Origin: Arsenicibacter sp965247375
GTDB taxonomy: Bacteria; Bacteroidota; Bacteroidia; Cytophagales; Spirosomataceae
Assembly (NCBI GenBank): GCA_965247375.1
Contig: CBDFHU010000009.1
Span: 61,790-125,789 of the forward strand
Reading direction: 5' to 3'
DNA: 64,000 nucleotides
In this document: positions 51,753 through 61,457 of the stretch, piece after piece
Layout: every line of letters begins with the position of its first letter
How positions within the stretch are numbered: position 1 is the first letter of the stretch
Made by a program: the position numbers and the translations under genes
Notes under the pieces: generated by a model
Told to the model about the DNA's origin: nothing
The model's database searches: none
What the model saw: the letters and a program-made list of their open reading frames with translations, nothing else

Positions 51753-54629
51753 ATGCGCCAACGAGCCCTGACGCTGCTTATTTTAATGACGGCTACGTTC
51801 TTCAGCCTCCGCACCATGGCCCAGACCGGAACCATTTCCGGGCGGTTTACCGATCAGAAAAACAGCCCGCTAATTGGTGTTGCGGTAATTCTGACGGCGC
51901 AGAAGGATACAACCCAGAAAAAATTTATTACTACCGATACGACCGGTGCCTTCCGCTTCAACGGCGTGACACAACAGACGTACCGGCTACAAGCGTCGTA
52001 TATTGGCTTTGACAACCTGGAACAGGCTATTAATCTGACCGGCGAAACGCTCCAGCTAGGCACCCTGATCCTGAACGAGAATGCCCGAAGCCTTCAGGAA
52101 GTGGTGGTAAAGGCGCAGATTCCGCCCTCACAAATGAAAGGCGATACACTGCAATACAACGCCGATGCCTTCAAGGTCAATCCCGACGCCACGACGGAAG
52201 ACCTGATGAAAAAAATGCCGGGCATTACCGTCGAAAACGGGCAGGTAAAAGCACAGGGGGAGAATGTACAACAGATTCTGGTGGACGGAAAACCCTTTTT
52301 CGGTGATGACCCGTCCATCGCGATCCGCAACCTTCCCGCCGAAGTCGTCGATAAAATCGAAGTCCTCGACCGACTCAGCGATCAGGCGCAGCTGACCGGT
52401 TTCAACGATGGCCGGACCACCAAAACAATCAACATCGTAACGAGGAAAAATAAGCGGAAAGGCGTTTTCGGGCGGCTATCGGCGGGTTACGGCACCAATG
52501 ATAACTACTCGGCGGGCGCTAACGTCAATGTCTTCAATGGCGAACGCCGGATTACAATCCTCGGCCTGTCCAACAACGTAAACCAGCAAAACTTTACAGG
52601 CCAGGATGTGACCAGCGGTGGTGGCGGCCGCGGCGGGCAACCCAGCGTCGGGCAACAAGCCGGTATCAATACGACCAACTCCATTGGCCTGAATTTTACC
52701 GATCAGATCAATAAGAAACTGGCCATCCGCGGCAGTTATTTCTATAACAACACACAAAATCACAACGACCGGTCGATTGTCCGGCAATATTTCCTTGCCG
52801 AGAATGCGAATCAGTATTACCGCGAAAATTCCATGAGCCGGACCAACAACGGCAACCACCGGGTTGATCTGCGGCTGGAATACAACATGAACGATAATAA
52901 CTCGTTTATTTTCACCCCCCGTTTCCGGACCCAGAATAACAGTTCAAACCGGACCGTGGCGGGTGTAATGTCGGTTTCCGACACGGCCCTGCTTAATCAG
53001 ACCAACAGTAAATACTACACGACGAGTCAGAATCTGTCATTCGGGCAGAATCTGGTGTATCGCCATAAATTCGGCAAGAAAGGCCGGTCCGTTTCGTTCA
53101 ATCTGGGCACCGACATCAACACGTCGGAATCGGTCACCAACCAGCAATCGCGGAATGAGTATTTTACGAACGGCTACCGGCTCCAGCGTATCGACCAGCA
53201 GACATCAAATAACTCACCGAGTTATCAGTTGTCTGCCAACATCAGCTATACCGAACCGATTTCTCCGAAAAGTTTGCTACAAATCAGCTATCGGGGCTCT
53301 TACCGCAACAGCGACTCCGATCGCCGCACCCGCCGCCTGGATACACTGACACAGCGCTATACGCTCATTGATTCATTACTGTCCAACTCATTTGCCAATG
53401 ACTACCTGACCAATCAGGCAGCGGCCAATTACAACTACCACACCGACAAAGTTGGCATCATCACCGAACTGTCGTACCAGCGCGCCGACCTGATCAGCCA
53501 GCAGAGCTTCCCGCGGCTGAACCATGTCCGGGCTACTTTCGATAACCTGCTGCCGGCCGTTACCGTCGACCTGCGCCCTAACCGCGAAAACCGCATCCGG
53601 TTTGTCTACAACACCAATACCAATGCGCCGTCGATTTCGCAGTTACAGAACGTGATCAACAACACCAATCCGCTGTTCCTGTCGGCGGGTAACCCAAACC
53701 TGAAACAGTCGTATAACCATTCGTTCTCCAGCCGGTATACGTTGAATAAACCGGCTACGTCGAAGAGTTTCTTTATCTCACTGGGAGCTGATATGACGCA
53801 GAATTACATTGCCAACTCCACGCAGATCAGCGACGGAACCATCCGGTTACCCAACGGACAACTGGTCGGCAAAGGCGTGCAGCTGACCCAACCAGTCAAC
53901 CTTGATGGTCTGTGGAGCCTGCGCTCATCAGTTACGTACGGCTTTCTGTTTAAGCCCATTAAAACCAACTTTAACCTCAGCGCAGGATACACCTACAATA
54001 ACTCGCCGAGTCTGATTAATCTTCAGACCAACTATTCGCGTAGTGCCACCTATTCGCAGGGGGCTACCATCAGCAGCAACATCAGCGAAAAAATTGACTT
54101 TACTGTTTCGTATGCGCTGAATTACAATCAGGTGCAAAACACCATTCAGTCGAAGCTCGATAACAGCTACTTCTACCGGACCCTCAATGCCCGCGTCAAC
54201 TGGATTTTCTGGAAAGGCATGGTGTTCCAGAGTGATCTGACCAACCAGCAGTACCGTGGTCTGGCAGGTGGCCTGAACCAACACTATACCCTCTGGAATG
54301 CGGCACTGGGCAAAAAATTCCTGAAAAACCAGCGGGGCGAGCTCAAAATCGTTGTGTTTGACCTCCTGAAACAGAATGCCAGCATCAGCCGCTCGGTGTC
54401 AGACACGTACCTCCAGGATACGCAGTCGCAGGTGTTACAGCGGTACTTCCTCTGCACATTTACCTACACGCTGCGCCAGTTCAACGGCGGCAATCGCGGC
54501 GGCAACCGGCAAGGTCAAGGCAACGGCGAAAACCGGCGCCAGGGCGAAGGCGGTAATTTCCGCCGGAACGGCGAAGGTGGCCAGGGCGGCGGCGGCGGTT
54601 TCCGGCAGCGGCAAGGCGGCGGCTTTTAA
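51753..54629 (+). CDS. Outer-membrane beta-barrel protein (TonB-receptor-like, OMP_b-brl_3)
   Basis: 958 residues. Signal peptide (about 1-23), carboxypeptidase-regulatory-like domain (TISGRFTDQKNSPLIGVAVI, about 26-110), a plug-like region (about 120-230; MKKMPGITVENGQVKAQGE then ILVDGKPFFGDDP), then a large barrel (OMP_b-brl_3 type). The last 45 residues are a Gly/Arg/Asn/Gln-rich tail, unusual in a barrel C terminus. Such proteins are common in Bacteroidota; their ligands are mostly unknown. No SusD partner is present. Confidence 0.88.
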   Translation: MRQRALTLLILMTATFFSLRTMAQTGTISGRFTDQKNSPLIGVAVILTAQKDTTQKKFITTDTTGAFRFNGVTQQTYRLQASYIGFDNLEQAINLTGETLQLGTLILNENARSLQEVVVKAQIPPSQMKGDTLQYNADAFKVNPDATTEDLMKKMPGITVENGQVKAQGENVQQILVDGKPFFGDDPSIAIRNLPAEVVDKIEVLDRLSDQAQLTGFNDGRTTKTINIVTRKNKRKGVFGRLSAGYGTNDNYSAGANVNVFNGERRITILGLSNNVNQQNFTGQDVTSGGGGRGGQPSVGQQAGINTTNSIGLNFTDQINKKLAIRGSYFYNNTQNHNDRSIVRQYFLAENANQYYRENSMSRTNNGNHRVDLRLEYNMNDNNSFIFTPRFRTQNNSSNRTVAGVMSVSDTALLNQTNSKYYTTSQNLSFGQNLVYRHKFGKKGRSVSFNLGTDINTSESVTNQQSRNEYFTNGYRLQRIDQQTSNNSPSYQLSANISYTEPISPKSLLQISYRGSYRNSDSDRRTRRLDTLTQRYTLIDSLLSNSFANDYLTNQAAANYNYHTDKVGIITELSYQRADLISQQSFPRLNHVRATFDNLLPAVTVDLRPNRENRIRFVYNTNTNAPSISQLQNVINNTNPLFLSAGNPNLKQSYNHSFSSRYTLNKPATSKSFFISLGADMTQNYIANSTQISDGTIRLPNGQLVGKGVQLTQPVNLDGLWSLRSSVTYGFLFKPIKTNFNLSAGYTYNNSPSLINLQTNYSRSATYSQGATISSNISEKIDFTVSYALNYNQVQNTIQSKLDNSYFYRTLNARVNWIFWKGMVFQSDLTNQQYRGLAGGLNQHYTLWNAALGKKFLKNQRGELKIVVFDLLKQNASISRSVSDTYLQDTQSQVLQRYFLCTFTYTLRQFNGGNRGGNRQGQGNGENRRQGEGGNFRRNGEGGQGGGGGFRQRQGGGF

Positions 54630-54686
54630 TTTTTTTCACACCGGACAGGTATTTACGTTCCCTATTCTGCTATTTCTGAAAGACAG

Positions 54687-54718
54687 GCCTGCTGTTCGCG
54701 CAGCAGGCTTTCTTTTAA
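54687..54718 (+). terminator. Intrinsic terminator after the barrel gene
   Basis: Stem GCCTGCTG/CAGCAGGC (54687-54694/54701-54708), 6-nt loop, then TTTCTTTT. Confidence 0.88.
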
Positions 54719-54750
54719 CCCTTTGTGCTACGTAAACAAACCTGATTCCC

Positions 54751-56595
54751 ATGCTCAATCGTTTGGTTCTGCCGGTTATCCTGCTTTTTCTTTTCAGTCT
54801 ATCCCTGCCCGCCCTTGCGCTGACGCTTACGTCTCCTGACGGCAGCACCCGTCTTGAGGTCATCGTCAATCCGGAAAAACAATTGGTTTACAGGCTGCTG
54901 TCCGGCAAACAGGCCGTCGTGAACTGGTCAGCACTCGGGTTTCAGCTGCGTAACCAGACTATCGGGGCAGAGGCTGTCATCCTGAAAGCAACCACACGGA
55001 CGGTGAAGGAAACCATTAGCTGGCCATTGGGCGAAAACGATCTCATCCGGAATCACTACAACGAGGCAATGGTGTTCTGCCAATCCGGTACTACCCCCTT
55101 TCAGGTAACGTTCCGACTCTACAATAACAGCCTGGCCTTCCGGTATGCGCTTTCCGGAAACGCCGGTGTCATTACCCGCGAACTGACCACGTTCAGGTTT
55201 ACGGAACCCTATACGCTGTATCAGTACAATGAAGAAAGTGTATTCAGCCCTGTGGCCTTTGACGCGTTCACCAAAACGAGCGATTTCCCGACGACGCTGA
55301 CCAACGGCAAGTGGTTTATTTCGGTCGGCGAGGCAGACAATGCGGGCTATACCAAAGCCATACTTGAGAAAGGAGGTACAGCCAATACCCTGGCAGTCAG
55401 CTTTCAGCCCGATCACCGCGACCGGGCAAAACGCGACTCTGTAAACATCGGCCAGACCTTTACCAGCCCGTGGCGGACCATCAGCGTCAGTCCGACGGCC
55501 ATCGGGTTGCATGCCTTCAGTGATCTGGCGTTCCGGCTGTCGCCCCCTTCGGCCAAAGGCGTACCGGCGTGGGTAAAACCCGGCAAGCTGATCCGCTCCT
55601 ATCTAACGACCCAAAACGGCATCGACTGCATTGATTTTGCGCGGAAACACAACCTGCAATACATCATGTTCGACGCGGGCTGGTATGGTGCCGAGTTTCG
55701 GGGTTCTTCGGACCCAACCAAGGTGATTGATGCCATCGACATGCCGAAAGTGATCCAATATGGCAGGCAGAATGGCATCGGTGTGATTCTGTACGTCAAC
55801 CGTGTGGCTTTACGGGCCAAACTGGATACCATTCTGCCGCTGTATCAGCGGTGGGGCGTGGCCGGACTGAAGTTCGGGTTTGTCGACGGGCTGAGTCAGG
55901 AAGGTATCCAATGGCTGGCGCAGGCCCTGCCCAAGGTGCTGGCACACGGCTTCATCCTTGATATTCACGACAACTACAAGCCTACGGGCCTTAGCCGCAC
56001 CTACCCGAACCTGCTGACGCAGGAAGGCATTCGCGGGAATGAAAACAATCCGGATGCATACCATAATACCGTGCTGCCGTTTACGCGGTTTCTGGCCGGT
56101 GCCGCCGACTACACCTACTGCTATCCGAACGCCAACAAAGCCTTCAGCGACAACCTCCGGAAAACCAAACTACAGGTCAGCAAAGGGCAGCAACTGGCGC
56201 TGACAGTGGTGTATTTCAGCCCGTTACAGGCTATGTTCTGGTATGGTAACCCGAACGATTATACGAATGAAGGCGAAATTGAGTTTTTCAGCCGCGTACC
56301 AACCGTCTGGAACGAATCGCACTACCTGTCCGGCGACATCGGTCAGCACATTGCCGTTGCCCGCCGTCAGGGGAAAATATGGTATCTTGGTACGGCCGCC
56401 GGCCTCAATGACTGGTCGGGAAACCTGTCACTGAATTTCCTCGAAAAAGGGAAAACCTACACCGCCACGATTTACGAAGACGACGGAGCCGACAGCATCC
56501 GGAAACGCACGATTACCGTTAAAAAAGGCGACACTTTTCCGGTTCAGCTCGCCGCCAAAGGCGGGCAGGCGGTCGTTATCGAACCTAAACGCTGA
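54751..56595 (+). CDS. Glycoside hydrolase family 97 protein
   Basis: 614 residues with a signal peptide (about 1-23). An N-terminal beta-sandwich (LTSPDGSTRLEVIVN onward), a catalytic TIM barrel (about 270-510; MFDAGWYG, KFGFVDGLSQEG, LDIHDNYKPTGLSRTYPNLL, TQEGIRGNE) and a C-terminal beta domain match GH97. This family contains calcium-dependent alpha-glucosidases (inverting) and alpha-galactosidases (retaining); I cannot tell which from the visible residues. It is followed after 7 nt by the esterase gene, so they are in one operon. Confidence 0.93.
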   Translation: MLNRLVLPVILLFLFSLSLPALALTLTSPDGSTRLEVIVNPEKQLVYRLLSGKQAVVNWSALGFQLRNQTIGAEAVILKATTRTVKETISWPLGENDLIRNHYNEAMVFCQSGTTPFQVTFRLYNNSLAFRYALSGNAGVITRELTTFRFTEPYTLYQYNEESVFSPVAFDAFTKTSDFPTTLTNGKWFISVGEADNAGYTKAILEKGGTANTLAVSFQPDHRDRAKRDSVNIGQTFTSPWRTISVSPTAIGLHAFSDLAFRLSPPSAKGVPAWVKPGKLIRSYLTTQNGIDCIDFARKHNLQYIMFDAGWYGAEFRGSSDPTKVIDAIDMPKVIQYGRQNGIGVILYVNRVALRAKLDTILPLYQRWGVAGLKFGFVDGLSQEGIQWLAQALPKVLAHGFILDIHDNYKPTGLSRTYPNLLTQEGIRGNENNPDAYHNTVLPFTRFLAGAADYTYCYPNANKAFSDNLRKTKLQVSKGQQLALTVVYFSPLQAMFWYGNPNDYTNEGEIEFFSRVPTVWNESHYLSGDIGQHIAVARRQGKIWYLGTAAGLNDWSGNLSLNFLEKGKTYTATIYEDDGADSIRKRTITVKKGDTFPVQLAAKGGQAVVIEPKR

Positions 56596-56602
56596 TCAGC
56601 TC

Positions 56603-57859
56603 ATGAAACGCCTCCTCTATGCCCTTCCGGCCCTATTGCTGAACCTGCTGACCGCGCCAACCGGTGCCCAGACGATTCCTGACCCATTTCTGATGGAAAA
56701 CGGTCAACGGGTCAGGACCGCCCGTGAATGGACACAAACGCAGCGGCCTGCCCTGCTGAAAAAATTTGCGGCAGATATGTACGGCCAGGCCCCGCCCCGA
56801 CCGGACCGGATGCGTTTTCAGGTCGCTGACGAAGACCCGAAGGCCCTCGGCGGACTAGCCACGCGGAAGCAGGTAGTGATTTATTACGACGGTACCCCGC
56901 AGGGTCCGCAAACGGAGGTTCTTTTGTATATTCCTAATCAGCGGAAGGGCCCGGCACCAGCAATTGTGGGCCTTAACTTCTGGGGCAATCACACGATTAA
57001 CCCCGATCCCGGCATCCGGCTGACGAAAAGCTTTGTCGAATCCGGTAAAAATAACCCGTACATTGACCTCAGCTGCGTGCAGCAAAACCGCGCGACGGAA
57101 GCCTGTCGGGGCACCAATGCCCGGCAGTGGCCGGTCGAAAAAATCCTGAAAGCCGGTTATGCCCTCGTCACGGCCTACCGTGAGGACATAGCCTCCGACG
57201 ATGCTAAATCAACCTTATCGACCGGCGTGCACCAGTTGTTTCCGGCCTACCAGCAGCGGCCCGACAATTTCGGCGCCATCGGCGCGTGGGCATGGGCGCT
57301 GAGCCGGATTATGGACTATCTGGAAACCGACAAGGCCATTGACCGCAAACACGTTGCGGTGTTCGGCTGGTCCAGACTCGGGAAAGCCGCCCTGTGGGCC
57401 GGTGCTTCCGACCCGCGTTTCGCACTGGTGATCAGCCATGAATCAGGCGCAGGTGGGGCCAAATTGTTCCATCGCGGCGTTGGCGAAAACATCCGCCGGT
57501 TGTGTACGGTCTTTCCGCACTGGTACGCCCGGAGTTTCCGGCAATACATGGATAAGGACACGCTACTGCCCTTCGATCAGCACATGGTGATCGGGCTGGT
57601 GGCTCCCCGACCGGTTTATATCGGCAGTGCGCAGGATGATCGCGGGGCCGATCCGGCGGGTGAGTTTGCGTCGGCGGTGGCAGCAACGCCGGTTTATAAG
57701 CTATTTAATACAAACGGCTTACCGGCAACAACAATGCCGCCACTAAACCAGTCGGTTCAGGGGCAGATTGGCTATCATATCAGGCCGGGCGGCCATGATG
57801 TTACAGACTTCGATTGGGAACAATACCTCCGGTTTGCCGACAAGCATTTCCGGAAGTGA
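56603..57859 (+). CDS. CE15-like glucuronoyl esterase / alpha-beta hydrolase
   Basis: 418 residues with a signal peptide (about 1-22). The nucleophile region FGWSRLGKAALWAGASDPRF matches the GxSRxGK motif of CE15; the acid region (VISHESGAGGA) and the catalytic His in GGHDVTDFDW are present. CE15 enzymes cut ester links between lignin and glucuronoxylan. The Gly-Trp-Ser variant and lack of xylan genes nearby leave the substrate open. In operon with GH97 and the S41 protease. Confidence 0.88.
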   Translation: MKRLLYALPALLLNLLTAPTGAQTIPDPFLMENGQRVRTAREWTQTQRPALLKKFAADMYGQAPPRPDRMRFQVADEDPKALGGLATRKQVVIYYDGTPQGPQTEVLLYIPNQRKGPAPAIVGLNFWGNHTINPDPGIRLTKSFVESGKNNPYIDLSCVQQNRATEACRGTNARQWPVEKILKAGYALVTAYREDIASDDAKSTLSTGVHQLFPAYQQRPDNFGAIGAWAWALSRIMDYLETDKAIDRKHVAVFGWSRLGKAALWAGASDPRFALVISHESGAGGAKLFHRGVGENIRRLCTVFPHWYARSFRQYMDKDTLLPFDQHMVIGLVAPRPVYIGSAQDDRGADPAGEFASAVAATPVYKLFNTNGLPATTMPPLNQSVQGQIGYHIRPGGHDVTDFDWEQYLRFADKHFRK

Positions 57860-57920
57860 CCGTCAGTCAGGTAGATCAGCGTACCGTTTTTGTTTTTAGG
57901 ATACCCTCAATGAAACGCTT

Positions 57921-59018
57921 ATGAAAACAATCCACCTGATTCTGTTCTGCCTACTTGTCGCTCATACCACCATTCCGGCGCAATCGCCCCGATCCTCTAC
58001 CCGTCCGGCGGGTTGCGGATGTCCGGCAGCGCTGGACGAAGCCATTGATAAAACGACCCGGATTTATGCCGGCTTCACCGACAAGGTTACACAGGCAACG
58101 CAAAAAAGCTACAACCAGCTCGTTACACAGCTAAAGCAGCAGGCACGCAATGCGCAGACACCCGACGCCTGCCACGCGGTTCTGAAACGTTATACCTCGT
58201 TTTTTAAGGACAGTCACGTGTTCGTTTCCAGGCAGCAGGCCGGTACCGCACCAGTGCTTTATGCCGATGTGCTTAAGAACCGTACGGATCTGGTGCAGTT
58301 CCGGCAACTCGACCCCAAAACGCTCTATATCAGACTGGCCGTTTTTAATCAGCGTGAAGTAGATCAGCTCGACAGTCTGCTCAGGGCCAATGCAGCCCTT
58401 ATCAGCCGGACGCCGGACCTGATTTTTGATGTACGCGGCAATGGAGGCGGTAATTCGTCGTCGTCCGACGAGCTGATCAAACTGATTTACACCAATCCGA
58501 TCAGCTATCCGTCGTGGGATTATCGTTCCAGCCCTGAGCTCATTGAGTCGACTCAGGCTACTATCAAATCGATGATGAAGGACTCGGTCAATAATGCGTT
58601 TTTCATCCGCCGGCAGCGGTTTCTGCTCAACGGGCTGCTGGCAAACCCCGGCGGGATGGTAAGCGAGGGCGAAGACCTCACCCGCCCCGCCGACGTCAGT
58701 CCGGATGCGAACCCCAAACGCATTGCCCTGCTGATCGACAAAGGCTGCGGCAGTAGTACCGAGTTTTTTGTCTTTGAGTGCAAGCAAAGCAAAAAGGTAA
58801 CCCTGTTCGGCACCAATACGCACGGCGTGATGGACTACGGCCTCGACCAGAATTTCGGCCTCTGCGACGGGACGTTCAACCTGGCACTCCCTTGGGGCCG
58901 TAACGGCTGGACCCGTCAATACCGGATCGACAACACTGGCTTTGCGCCGGATGTCCGGATACCGGCCTCCGAAAAAGACTGGATAGCGTTTGTAAAACGC
59001 CATTGGGCCAGGCAATAG
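57921..59018 (+). CDS. Secreted S41-family (tail-specific) serine peptidase
   Basis: 365 residues. Signal peptide (about 1-22), an N-terminal helical region, then the S41 catalytic domain: DLIFDVRGNGGGNSSSSDEL, LLIDKGCGSSTEFFVF (Ser nucleophile in GSS) and VTLFGTNTHGVMDYG. No PDZ domain is evident between these. It lies 61 nt after the esterase gene on the same strand. A role in envelope protein turnover is plausible. Confidence 0.87.
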   Translation: MKTIHLILFCLLVAHTTIPAQSPRSSTRPAGCGCPAALDEAIDKTTRIYAGFTDKVTQATQKSYNQLVTQLKQQARNAQTPDACHAVLKRYTSFFKDSHVFVSRQQAGTAPVLYADVLKNRTDLVQFRQLDPKTLYIRLAVFNQREVDQLDSLLRANAALISRTPDLIFDVRGNGGGNSSSSDELIKLIYTNPISYPSWDYRSSPELIESTQATIKSMMKDSVNNAFFIRRQRFLLNGLLANPGGMVSEGEDLTRPADVSPDANPKRIALLIDKGCGSSTEFFVFECKQSKKVTLFGTNTHGVMDYGLDQNFGLCDGTFNLALPWGRNGWTRQYRIDNTGFAPDVRIPASEKDWIAFVKRHWARQ

Positions 59019-59067
59019 CCCGGCCCAATGACAGTAACACTCAATATGTTGTTTACCGGCAGATGAG

Positions 59068-60381
59068 CTACGGGCAACTGCGGGCCACTGTCACCGTCAT
59101 CTGTGCCGGTACGGAAGTTCCGCAGCCGCCGGATGCGCCGGCCTGAAGGGTGTACATCCCCGGCACACGGACATCAAAAGCGACCGGCTGATACGTACCG
59201 GCCGTCCGGTGCACCTCACTGAAAACGTAGCCGTTAGGTCCTGTAAATACAAACGTCTGACCGCTCCCGGCTCCCCGCAACCGGACAGGGCACCCCGATT
59301 CGTCGGCGGTCAGCCCGGTGATTGTTCCCGTTTGCGTAACCGTTGGCGTAAATTTCTGAATCCGGTGGTTATTCTGGTCGGCAACATATACATTACCCGC
59401 TCCGTCTACTGCGATGCCAAACGGAACATCCAGCTGGTCCGGATCCTGGCCGGAAATTCCGGTAGTTCCCCCCACTGTCGTACCGGTAAAACCGGATGAT
59501 GAATTCGGTGCGAACTTCTGTATCCGGTAGTTAAAGCTATCCGAAACATAGATATACCCCGCAGCATCGACGGTAACGGTAAACGGGAGGTCCAGATTCT
59601 CCGGTTGTGAGCCGGAATTACCGGAAATACCGGCCACTGTCGTACCGAAATCCCCTCCGGCTGAATTGGGCGCAAACTTCTGTATCCGGTAGTTTCTGGT
59701 GTCGGCAACATAGACATTGCCCGACGCGTCCAGGGCGATTCCGATCGGACTGTAGAGCCGGTCGGGCGATGATCCGAAGCTCGGCAGTCCGCTAACCGTC
59801 ATACCGGCAATTGTGGTTCCTAAACTTCCTGCGGTTGAGTTTGGCCCGAATTTCTGGATACGGTGATTAAGCTGATCCGCCACATAGATAAAGCCATTGC
59901 CATCCAGTTTTACGTCGGTTGGCTTATTAAGCTGATCGGCCGCATACCCGCCAGTACCTGTTCCGGCTACCGTAACGCCATTTGCTGAGTTGGGTGCGAA
60001 CTTCTGTATCCGGTGATTTTCTGTATCGGCAACATAGAGATTGCCGCTACCGTCTATGGTAATACCGGCGGGCTTATTGAGTTCGTCAGACCCGTTGCCA
60101 CGGGTGCCGGTTCCAGCCACCTGAACGCCGGGGCTACCGGATGCTGCATTGGGCGGAAACATCATAATACGGTTATTGTCCTGGTCAGCCACATAGAGAT
60201 TGCCATTTCCATCCAGAGCAATTCCGGCCGGTCTGTTCAGCAACGAGGGCGTTGTCCCGCTGGTACTGGTCGTTCCGGCGATGGTCGCACCCGGACAGGT
60301 TTGTGCCTGTAGCGGCCGGACGAGGGGAGCAGCGATCAGCAGTGCACCGGCAAGGATTTTTATCGGAGATTGTTTTTTCAT
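59068..60381 (-). CDS. Secreted six-bladed NHL-repeat protein
   Basis: 437 residues with signal peptide (about 1-26). Six repeats of the type GNLYVADxxNHRIQKFAPNS (about residues 50-345) form an NHL beta-propeller. The last 80 residues (FVFTGPNGYVFSEVHRTAGT onward) resemble the C terminus of the secreted protein at 22661-23779. No catalytic motif. Last gene of a three-gene operon with 23-nt spacers; extracellular binding or scaffold role likely. Confidence 0.87.
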   Translation of the reverse strand: MKKQSPIKILAGALLIAAPLVRPLQAQTCPGATIAGTTSTSGTTPSLLNRPAGIALDGNGNLYVADQDNNRIMMFPPNAASGSPGVQVAGTGTRGNGSDELNKPAGITIDGSGNLYVADTENHRIQKFAPNSANGVTVAGTGTGGYAADQLNKPTDVKLDGNGFIYVADQLNHRIQKFGPNSTAGSLGTTIAGMTVSGLPSFGSSPDRLYSPIGIALDASGNVYVADTRNYRIQKFAPNSAGGDFGTTVAGISGNSGSQPENLDLPFTVTVDAAGYIYVSDSFNYRIQKFAPNSSSGFTGTTVGGTTGISGQDPDQLDVPFGIAVDGAGNVYVADQNNHRIQKFTPTVTQTGTITGLTADESGCPVRLRGAGSGQTFVFTGPNGYVFSEVHRTAGTYQPVAFDVRVPGMYTLQAGASGGCGTSVPAQMTVTVARSCP

Positions 60382-60404
60382 ACAGGAACAGGTTTCTGGT
60401 AAGC

Positions 60405-60707
60405 TTATTTTACTTCTACTTCGGCTCCGGCGGCTTCGATAGCCGTTTTAATACTCGCGGCTTCGTCACGGCTTACCTGCTTTGCCAGCACAACCGGAGC
60501 CGCAGTCACGATCTCCATCGCCTGACGCTGATGCATGCCGAAATAGCTAACCAGTGCTTTGGTTACGTGCGCGGCTGTCGACCGGTCTTTCGGGCGCAGC
60601 AGCGTAACGGTTACGTATTTTTCCTGAACCTGCTGTGTGGCGGTTTCAGGTTGGGTCACCGGCAGCAATGAACCGGAGAACAGAGCAATAAAAAGCAGCG
60701 TTTTCAT
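60405..60707 (-). CDS. Exported protein with a ribosomal L7/L12 C-terminal-like domain
   Basis: 100 residues. The N-terminal 18 or so form a signal peptide (KTLLFIALFSGSLLPVTQ). Residues 30-100 align by eye with the L7/L12 C-terminal domain: a VTLLRP strand, MHQRQAMEIVTAAPVVLAKQ and SRDEAASIKTAIEAAGAEVE. The ribosomal N-terminal dimerisation part is absent, so it is not rplL. Homologous small proteins of unknown role exist in other bacteria. Middle gene of the operon with 23-nt gaps on both sides. Confidence 0.75.
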   Translation of the reverse strand: MKTLLFIALFSGSLLPVTQPETATQQVQEKYVTVTLLRPKDRSTAAHVTKALVSYFGMHQRQAMEIVTAAPVVLAKQVSRDEAASIKTAIEAAGAEVEVK

Positions 60708-60730
60708 AGTTTCAGAGACGATTTAACGGG

Positions 60731-61234
60731 TTATTCAACTATATCAACAAAATCCTGCGGGCGCACTTTGAACCGGGGCCGTTCACCTTTCGGAACAATC
60801 ACAATCAGGTCGGCCGAGACGCCGGAGCCATTTTTCAGGAGATAGCCGCCCTCGACTTTCGTGGTTGTTCCGTTGTTGGTATACGGCACAAAAAACGGCT
60901 TTGCCTTTACGTTTGCCCCTTTCGATGTCAGCCGCTTGCCGGTGGCATTCACACATTCGAACCGCGCAATTGCCGACGGGTCGCCTTCAAAAATGCTGTT
61001 CAGCTCTTCGCCTGCCTTTTTGAAGTAAATCAACATACAGCCGCTTTTATTCCGGGCCGTCACCGACACTTCATACCGCGAATATGCTTCTTCATTACGC
61101 TCATTCCGGACCGTAAAGCTGAACTCCATGCCATTACTGAGGGTAGGTTTATCTTCCGAAAGATCAATGGCAGACTGGCCCTGTGCATTCCAGGCCAGTA
61201 GAAAACCAATAATTGTGGTAAATATTTTTTTCAT
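60731..61234 (-). CDS. Secreted protein of unknown function
   Basis: 167 residues with signal peptide (about 1-20, KKIFTTIIGFLLAWNAQG). The rest looks beta-rich, with FSFTVRNERNEEAYSRYEVS and SGCMLIYFKKAGEE; two Cys (about 69 and 93) might pair. First gene of the operon with the L7/L12-like and NHL genes. No family recognised. Confidence 0.6.
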   Translation of the reverse strand: MKKIFTTIIGFLLAWNAQGQSAIDLSEDKPTLSNGMEFSFTVRNERNEEAYSRYEVSVTARNKSGCMLIYFKKAGEELNSIFEGDPSAIARFECVNATGKRLTSKGANVKAKPFFVPYTNNGTTTKVEGGYLLKNGSGVSADLIVIVPKGERPRFKVRPQDFVDIVE

Positions 61235-61457
61235 TGTGTCAACCTGAATAATCAGAAAGGTTATGTGATCCGGTAGTACGCAACACCTTGTTACCGAACG
61301 GGTGATGCTTCGAAATTAAGGTCATGCAGCCGGTCAGTTCCGGCCTAACCCACGAACGGTAGCTGTCCGTACACGAACGGTTCTTTTCGTCTCATAAATC
61401 GCTTTGCTCATTTTTGCCGTATTATTGATATTTTCAGGCCGACACTTACGTTTTCCT

